Origin: Imperialibacter sp. EC-SDR9
Lineage (GTDB): Bacteria > Bacteroidota > Bacteroidia > Cytophagales > Cyclobacteriaceae
Direction of reading: 5' to 3'
Length of the DNA stretch: 64,000 nucleotides
NCBI RefSeq assembly: GCF_902498805.1
Contig: NZ_LR701576.1
Coordinates: 248,001 to 312,000, forward strand
Made by a program: the position numbers and the translations under genes. This document shows, in pieces, positions 60,869-64,000 of this stretch (the stretch's first letter is position 1; each line of letters begins with the position of its first letter). The notes under the pieces are model-generated. The model saw only the letters and a program-made list of their open reading frames with translations. It made no database searches and was not told the DNA's origin.

Positions 60869-63800
60869 TTACTTCTGTGTAAGCAAATAGCCCAGCAAAG
60901 CATCAAAATCAGTTTCGCTGATGGACTCACCGAAGGCGTCGGGCATCAGGGTGTATTGGGACGCTTTTTTCTCCTTGATATCGGTTTTGCTTAGCGTAAA
61001 TTCCTGGCCGGCGGCATTAGCATACACTTCCAGCTCGCCTTCATCCCGTCTGAACAAGCCGCTCACCACTTTGCCGTCATTCAAGGTAACTGTGTACGTT
61101 TTGAATGCCTGCGAAATGTTCCTGTTCGGATCCAGAATCTTTTCTGCCAATGCTCTCCTGCCCCAGTTTCCAATGCCATCGAGCTGCGGCCCGATCACGC
61201 CGCCATCGTTGTTGATTTGATGGCAAACATTGCAGTTATTCATAAACACAGCCTTACCCAGCTCCACGTCAGGCTTAGGATCAAACCTGGCCAATCTGGC
61301 ATCAATCAGTTTTTGCCTTTCCTCCAGCACAGACTCCAAACCTGTTGTTAGTGCATCATATTCTTTTTTCTGCGTAGAAGTCAGCTTTGATAGTAGCTGC
61401 TCGTTCACTCTTCTGTCCATGAGTATCCGGGGCGGGATGAAGCCATCCTTCGCTGCTTTCAGTAAGCTGGCTAGGCCTTCGGCTGAGTTCACAAACACCG
61501 AAGCGATGGCTACCTGCAATCCGCTGGGCGCATCTTTCAGCGATTTATTCAGCAACGGCGTTACACCGGCATAAGATGATGTGCCAATTGTTCTGGCCAG
61601 CTCTTCCCGGAAGGCAGGCTCTTCCTCAGCGCTAATTAATTTGGCTTCTACCATATTAATATTGCCTTTGCCGTTAATGTCCAGCAATGCTTTGGCTGCA
61701 GCCGCCCTGGGTTTGCTTTTGGCCCACGAAGCATTCAGCAGGTCACGGAGACCTTGTTCATAGCTTGTCAGTTTATTTTGGCTGGCAATGTTCGCCGCAA
61801 ATTCCTGACGCTGAGAAATCTCCTCAAAGTACTCATACTCCTCATCAGCATGTGCTGACGGCTGGTCAGCCACCAGCTGAGGTTTTGTCTCCAGATTTTT
61901 CAGGAAGTCACCAGCAAAGCTTGTAGCCCAATTGGTCATTTGTTTGGCATTGGCAGAACCTCCTCGCTGACCGATACCAGTTTGGATCGTGTTGTACAGC
62001 GTATATTGACCGGCCGCATTGCCATTGAATTTCTCTTTGATAAAATCAATCGCCGAAGTAAGCTGTGCTTCCGGAACGAAACGTCCTACGTGCTGTAAGT
62101 ACACCACCATGCGGTCGTGTGGGGCATTGTACTTCTTTATGTTGTCGTAGATGAAACCAGAGGCGATGGCAGAAGGCACGTCGGTCATGGCGTCCATCAG
62201 GACTTTTGTTTCCGCTTCGTTCCAGGTTTGGCCTACGGCACCAGCAAGGATATCGGCATTTTTGAGATGATCACGGAGAGCTATCATCAAAGTGTATCGA
62301 AGGTGGGTGTCTTGCGTCGGCACCGCCAATGCCGCTGTCACAAGTGGTTTGATGCTGGCAGCATCATGATGCCTCACGAAAACACCAGCCGCCGCTCTCT
62401 GCGTGTGAGGATCGCTATGTTTTAACCCATCCAGCGCCAGAGATCTCGTCTCATCATTCAACGATTCATATTCTGTCAGGAGACGATAGGCGTGCACCCT
62501 GACCTCCTGATCGCTTTCTGTAGCAGCACTTTTTAACTCTGTGTCCGACAGAGCTTCAAGCGTCTTTAGCGCCCACATGGCATGCACTTTCTGCTTGGAA
62601 GAAGCTTTACCATCCGCCAAAAGTGCTTTTAGCGGCTGCGCCGCCTCATCAGCCTTGTAGTCTACCAGTCGGTTCGACGCCATCATCCGTTGCGAAAAAG
62701 TACTCTGGCCAAGACCTTTGATCAGCTCGTCGAGGCTTGCATTTGACCAATCCACCCGATCGGTTGTCTCCCCTTTGTAAGTAATTCTCCAGATACGACC
62801 GCTCTTCCTGTCCCGACCAGGGTGATCTAACGGTACCTCGTAGTGCCCAATGATGCGGTTATAGAAGTCTGCGATATAAAGAGCACCATCAGGGCCAATT
62901 TTCACATCCACCGGGCGGAACCAAGGGTCTTCGCTCACCAAAAAATCTTTTTGAAGCGTTGCTACTGGCGTCGACCCAATATAAGTAATCGTATTGCGAC
63001 TCACCCTGCAGGCCACCACATCGCCGGAGTAAAAGCTGTTTCTGTATTCTTCGGGAAAAGCCTCTCCGTTGTAGTAGTCTAGTCCGGAAAGGGCAGTGGA
63101 ACCAATCTGGTAATTCATCATCTGCGGTCCAAAGCCGAGGCCCGGTGGCTTTTTCCCAAAGTGTGGATAATCACCCTGGCTGATGATCTGGAAAATGGGC
63201 ATGGTGTGGCAGTCGGCAGAGTAGACGTAGCCAAGATCGTCCACAGCAAACCCAAAAGGGTTGACCCGGCCGAAAGTAGTCTGCTCCACCCGGCTGCCAT
63301 CGATACGAAAGCGGAAAGTATTGCCAGACGTCATGCTTATTGAATCGTGGTCAGCGCCAGATACTTTTGAAGCATTTCGAAAACCATGCGAGGAGTGGAT
63401 CCAGCCGTCATGTGCACGAAGGAAATTATTGATCATGCCATGGGTATCGACATGATCAAATGGGCCTACAAGTACTCTCTTCTCGTCATACTTATCATCT
63501 CCGTCTTTGTCTTCGAAATAGTAGATATTAGGAATACTATAAGCAATAGCGCCGCCTTTTACCGGCATAATGCCAATAGGAATATTGAGATCACTGGCGA
63601 AATCAGTGAATTTATCTGCCTTCCCATCGCCGTTGGTATCTTCAAGAATAGTGATCTTATCCTGCCCAGAACCTGTAGAAGCCTCATTAGGATATTCGAT
63701 GGAATGCGTAACCCACAGCCTGCCCCTGTCGTCAAACTCCATGTTGATAGGTTTGGTGATATCGGGTTCAGAAGCATAGAGATTGATTTCAAACCCGGGA

Positions 63801-63976
63801 GGCAGGTGAAAGCCCTTCATTTCTTCCTCAGCGGTTTGGAAATCAGTCACCCGAATGTGGTCCTTAAAAAGCTCTGGGTCAATGAAGGAGTCGGGATCGT
63901 AAGGCTCTTCTTTTTTATTTTCCCGACAGGACGAGACAAAAAGAAAACAAAGGAATAGTAGTAGGTAGGCTCTCAT
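60869..63976 (-). CDS. PVC-type haem-binding lipoprotein (second copy)
   Basis: 1035 residues. Lipobox FVSSC (Cys about 17). Architecture as in the first copy: propeller (about residues 50-400, with GFEINLYASEPDI, DVKIGPDGALYIADFYN), long HEAT-like helical region (about 420-890), then a cytochrome domain with CNVCH (915-919) and the MPDAFG axial-Met segment (about 1012). The last 121 residues after the first Cys have the same length as in the copy at 22421. Its stop precedes palindrome copy 3. It probably oxidises a sugar or similar alcohol and passes electrons to the respiratory chain. Confidence 0.9.
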   Translation of the reverse strand: MRAYLLLFLCFLFVSSCRENKKEEPYDPDSFIDPELFKDHIRVTDFQTAEEEMKGFHLPPGFEINLYASEPDITKPINMEFDDRGRLWVTHSIEYPNEASTGSGQDKITILEDTNGDGKADKFTDFASDLNIPIGIMPVKGGAIAYSIPNIYYFEDKDGDDKYDEKRVLVGPFDHVDTHGMINNFLRAHDGWIHSSHGFRNASKVSGADHDSISMTSGNTFRFRIDGSRVEQTTFGRVNPFGFAVDDLGYVYSADCHTMPIFQIISQGDYPHFGKKPPGLGFGPQMMNYQIGSTALSGLDYYNGEAFPEEYRNSFYSGDVVACRVSRNTITYIGSTPVATLQKDFLVSEDPWFRPVDVKIGPDGALYIADFYNRIIGHYEVPLDHPGRDRKSGRIWRITYKGETTDRVDWSNASLDELIKGLGQSTFSQRMMASNRLVDYKADEAAQPLKALLADGKASSKQKVHAMWALKTLEALSDTELKSAATESDQEVRVHAYRLLTEYESLNDETRSLALDGLKHSDPHTQRAAAGVFVRHHDAASIKPLVTAALAVPTQDTHLRYTLMIALRDHLKNADILAGAVGQTWNEAETKVLMDAMTDVPSAIASGFIYDNIKKYNAPHDRMVVYLQHVGRFVPEAQLTSAIDFIKEKFNGNAAGQYTLYNTIQTGIGQRGGSANAKQMTNWATSFAGDFLKNLETKPQLVADQPSAHADEEYEYFEEISQRQEFAANIASQNKLTSYEQGLRDLLNASWAKSKPRAAAAKALLDINGKGNINMVEAKLISAEEEPAFREELARTIGTSSYAGVTPLLNKSLKDAPSGLQVAIASVFVNSAEGLASLLKAAKDGFIPPRILMDRRVNEQLLSKLTSTQKKEYDALTTGLESVLEERQKLIDARLARFDPKPDVELGKAVFMNNCNVCHQINNDGGVIGPQLDGIGNWGRRALAEKILDPNRNISQAFKTYTVTLNDGKVVSGLFRRDEGELEVYANAAGQEFTLSKTDIKEKKASQYTLMPDAFGESISETDFDALLGYLLTQK

Positions 63977-64000
63977 AAAACATTGAGTACATTAAGTCTG

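Noticed and set aside
63386-63958. 190-codon plus-strand frame opposite the PVC haem lipoprotein
   Set aside because: It covers the signal peptide and propeller of a well-supported gene on the other strand.
1-64000. CRISPR array, tRNA, rRNA, integrase or transposase gene
   Set aside because: Both strands were read for regular repeat-spacer arrays, tRNA-like cloverleaf ends and transposase or integrase motifs; none was seen.

Overview
The window reads as a Bacteroidota chromosome, most likely a marine Cytophagales relative (Cyclobacteriaceae/Flammeovirgaceae type). Support: a gliding-motility-associated C-terminal (T9SS cargo) protein, TonB receptors and DUF5686 proteins with carboxypeptidase-like regulatory N-termini, a LytTR regulator with a membrane N-terminus, BlaI/M56-TonB regulation, PVC-type haem lipoproteins with DUF1080 proteins, TTG starts, and promoters of the TTG-N(17-23)-TAnnTTTG form. 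No rRNA, tRNA, CRISPR array, prophage or complete insertion sequence was seen. The genus is inference.

Layout. 1-3.5 kb: start of an SF1 helicase (cut by the window edge) and a two-subunit molybdenum hydroxylase (IorA/IorB type). 3.6-9.5 kb: small housekeeping genes (4-TM protein + HTH, TerB-like, ACP phosphodiesterase, fluoride channel FluC, kinase-like protein + HAD phosphatase, metallo-beta-lactamase-fold hydrolase). 9.5-16 kb: minus-strand envelope genes (BNR propeller protein, LolA-like protein, TonB receptor). 16-20.5 kb: HTH regulator, A-type Fe-S carrier, methylmalonyl-CoA epimerase + ThiL, Uma2. 20.5-25.3 kb: DUF1080 protein, MntA/HepT toxin-antitoxin pair, first PVC haem lipoprotein. 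25.4-31.4 kb: LytTR regulator, an intradiol-dioxygenase lipoprotein with a CxxC tail domain, BlaI/M56-TonB pair, M14 carboxypeptidase. 31.4-36 kb: HigBA plus a linked third gene, RlmD, S9 peptidase. 36-46 kb: T9SS cargo, DUF5686, PLP enzyme, HipBA, CobW GTPase. 46-51.8 kb: PadR plus two tandem FtsX permeases, one frameshifted. 51.9-64 kb: Na+/solute symporter with small partner, GH88-like hydrolase, Old Yellow Enzyme, SDR reductase, then PIN toxin-antitoxin, DUF1080 lipoprotein, FG-GAP protein and second PVC haem lipoprotein.

The 52-64 kb stretch is the best candidate for an under-described system: a co-oriented import and carbohydrate-conversion operon next to a set of exported DUF1080, FG-GAP and cytochrome-bearing propeller proteins, interrupted by a toxin-antitoxin module that sits between the intact SDR gene and a relic of a second SDR C-terminus. 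Four complete toxin-antitoxin pairs (MntA/HepT, HigBA, HipBA, PIN + a 53-residue partner) lie within about 36 kb. Several perfect palindromes in promoter regions look like regulator sites. Three copies of a short GGTCTGTC-N4-GACAGGCC palindrome occur only in the 57-61 kb part as far as I could see by eye.
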